Shown here in pieces: positions 63,499 to 64,000 of a stretch of 64,000 nucleotides of DNA. Position 1 is the first letter of the stretch, and each line of letters begins with the position of its first letter. Source of the stretch: Antarcticimicrobium sediminis. Lineage in GTDB: Bacteria; Pseudomonadota; Alphaproteobacteria; Rhodobacterales; Rhodobacteraceae. Location of the stretch: contig NZ_SMFP01000015.1 in the NCBI RefSeq assembly GCF_004348975.1, forward strand, positions 1 through 64,000, given 5' to 3'. Made by a program: the position numbers and the translations under genes. A model generated the notes under the pieces. That model did not search any database. It saw only the letters and a list, made by a program, of their open reading frames with translations, and was not told where the DNA came from.

Positions 63499-63506
63499 GA
63501 CACGCG

Positions 63507-64000
63507 TCACACCAAAGCTTCGGCCGCCTTGCGCGATGTTTTACGCGTCACCGCCATCCTGCGCAGGAACGCTGCGACAAAGATCCCCGTCAGGATCAAC
63601 ACGATCGTCGCGGCCGGGGCGCTGTCGATGAAAAAGCTCGCGTAGGTGCCTGTCAGCATCGCGCCAAGACAGACCACGACCGAAACGACGAGCATTTTGC
63701 CGAAACTGCGGACCGAGAGGAACGCAATCGCCCCCGGCGTGACCAGAAGCGCCACGGCAAGAATAAGACCGACGGACGACAGGGTCGAAACGATGGTCAG
63801 CGAAAGCACGCTCAGCAGCCCATAGTGGAGCAGTTTCGTCGGCAGACCCGAGGCCTGTGCCTGTGCCGGATCAAACGCGTGCAGCAGCAGGTCTTTCCAC
63901 TTCAAGACAAGAAGCGCGGTTACCACAAGCCCGATCCCCCCCGAGGTCCAAAGGTCCGTAGTGCCGACACCAAGCATGTTGCCGAACAGGATATGGTCCA
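63507..64000 (-). CDS. zinc/manganese ABC transporter permease (ZnuB/MntB-like), truncated by window edge
   Basis: The visible 164 codons contain five hydrophobic helices of the ABC-3 metal permease family. Motifs include DHILFGNMLGV at the window edge, FDPAQAQASGLPTKLLHYGLLSVLSLTIVSTL, and GLILAVALLVTPGAIAFL. The start lies beyond base 64,000, so the N-terminus and the partner ATPase and binding-protein genes are not seen. The adjacent Zur-like site and COG0523 gene favour zinc as substrate; manganese permeases look the same. Confidence 0.85.
   Translation of the reverse strand, partial: DHILFGNMLGVGTTDLWTSGGIGLVVTALLVLKWKDLLLHAFDPAQAQASGLPTKLLHYGLLSVLSLTIVSTLSSVGLILAVALLVTPGAIAFLSVRSFGKMLVVSVVVCLGAMLTGTYASFFIDSAPAATIVLILTGIFVAAFLRRMAVTRKTSRKAAEALV

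Noticed and set aside
1-64000. CRISPR arrays and rRNA genes
   Set aside because: No regularly spaced direct repeats of CRISPR type and no 16S, 23S or 5S sequence were seen.

Overview
The window reads as chromosomal DNA of an alphaproteobacterium of the Rhodobacteraceae, probably the Roseobacter group. The signs are a GC-rich coding style with long antisense shadow frames, a circularly permuted (two-piece) tmRNA gene followed by an alphaproteobacterial SspB, a trgA-trgB-cysK tellurite-resistance cluster as in Rhodobacter, the DUF1476, DUF4167, DUF4169 and DUF6525 families, a BCCT transporter beside a Usp protein, and an AcuI-type reductase. All family calls were made by reading the translated sequence; no database search was run.

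Bases 1 to about 9,770 look like an accessory region ending at a tRNA-Ser(GGA) gene. It holds the probable end of an IS21-like element, a MITE-like nested palindrome, a NucS/PD-(D/E)XK-type nuclease gene, an ECF sigma factor with a small zinc-binding anti-sigma, a VTT-like membrane protein, a cytochrome P460-like protein, a YiiX-like cysteine peptidase, a dicarboxylate/amino-acid symporter, and an HGGxSTGP-type gene with a decayed second copy of its 3' end. Several gaps of 350 to 600 bases here hold nothing I can call.

Bases 10,100 to 35,300 carry the trgA-trgB-cysK-MscS operon, a photolyase, a cysteine desulfurase-like protein, a usp-BCCT pair, acuI with a divergent GntR regulator, ssrA and sspB, a fumC-led chain of overlapping small genes, a P450/hydrolase pair, ccdA and rne. 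Bases 35,500 to 50,700 are mostly housekeeping: an RTX-repeat protein, dctB-dctD, purC-purS-purQ, an F1-ATPase zeta/DUF1476 protein, a betaine-homocysteine methyltransferase, prfA-prmC, agmatinase, an M20 amidohydrolase and mazG.

Bases 50,800 to 64,000 hold a nucleoside hydrolase with a GNAT protein, then a seven-gene operon: a Dpp/Gsi-like peptide ABC importer, a gamma-glutamyltransferase without a signal peptide, and an M20 peptidase, with a divergent IclR regulator. This looks like a module for importing gamma-glutamyl peptides or glutathione and breaking them down in the cytoplasm. The window ends in a zinc block: a COG0523 GTPase with a Zur-like 17-bp palindrome just before its start codon, and a truncated zinc/manganese ABC permease. 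The most useful observations are the DctD-like regulator without the sigma-54 GAFTGA loop, the 13-bp-arm palindrome between acuI and gntR, the Zur-like site, the gamma-glutamyl module, and the duplicated and decaying HGGxSTGP locus.
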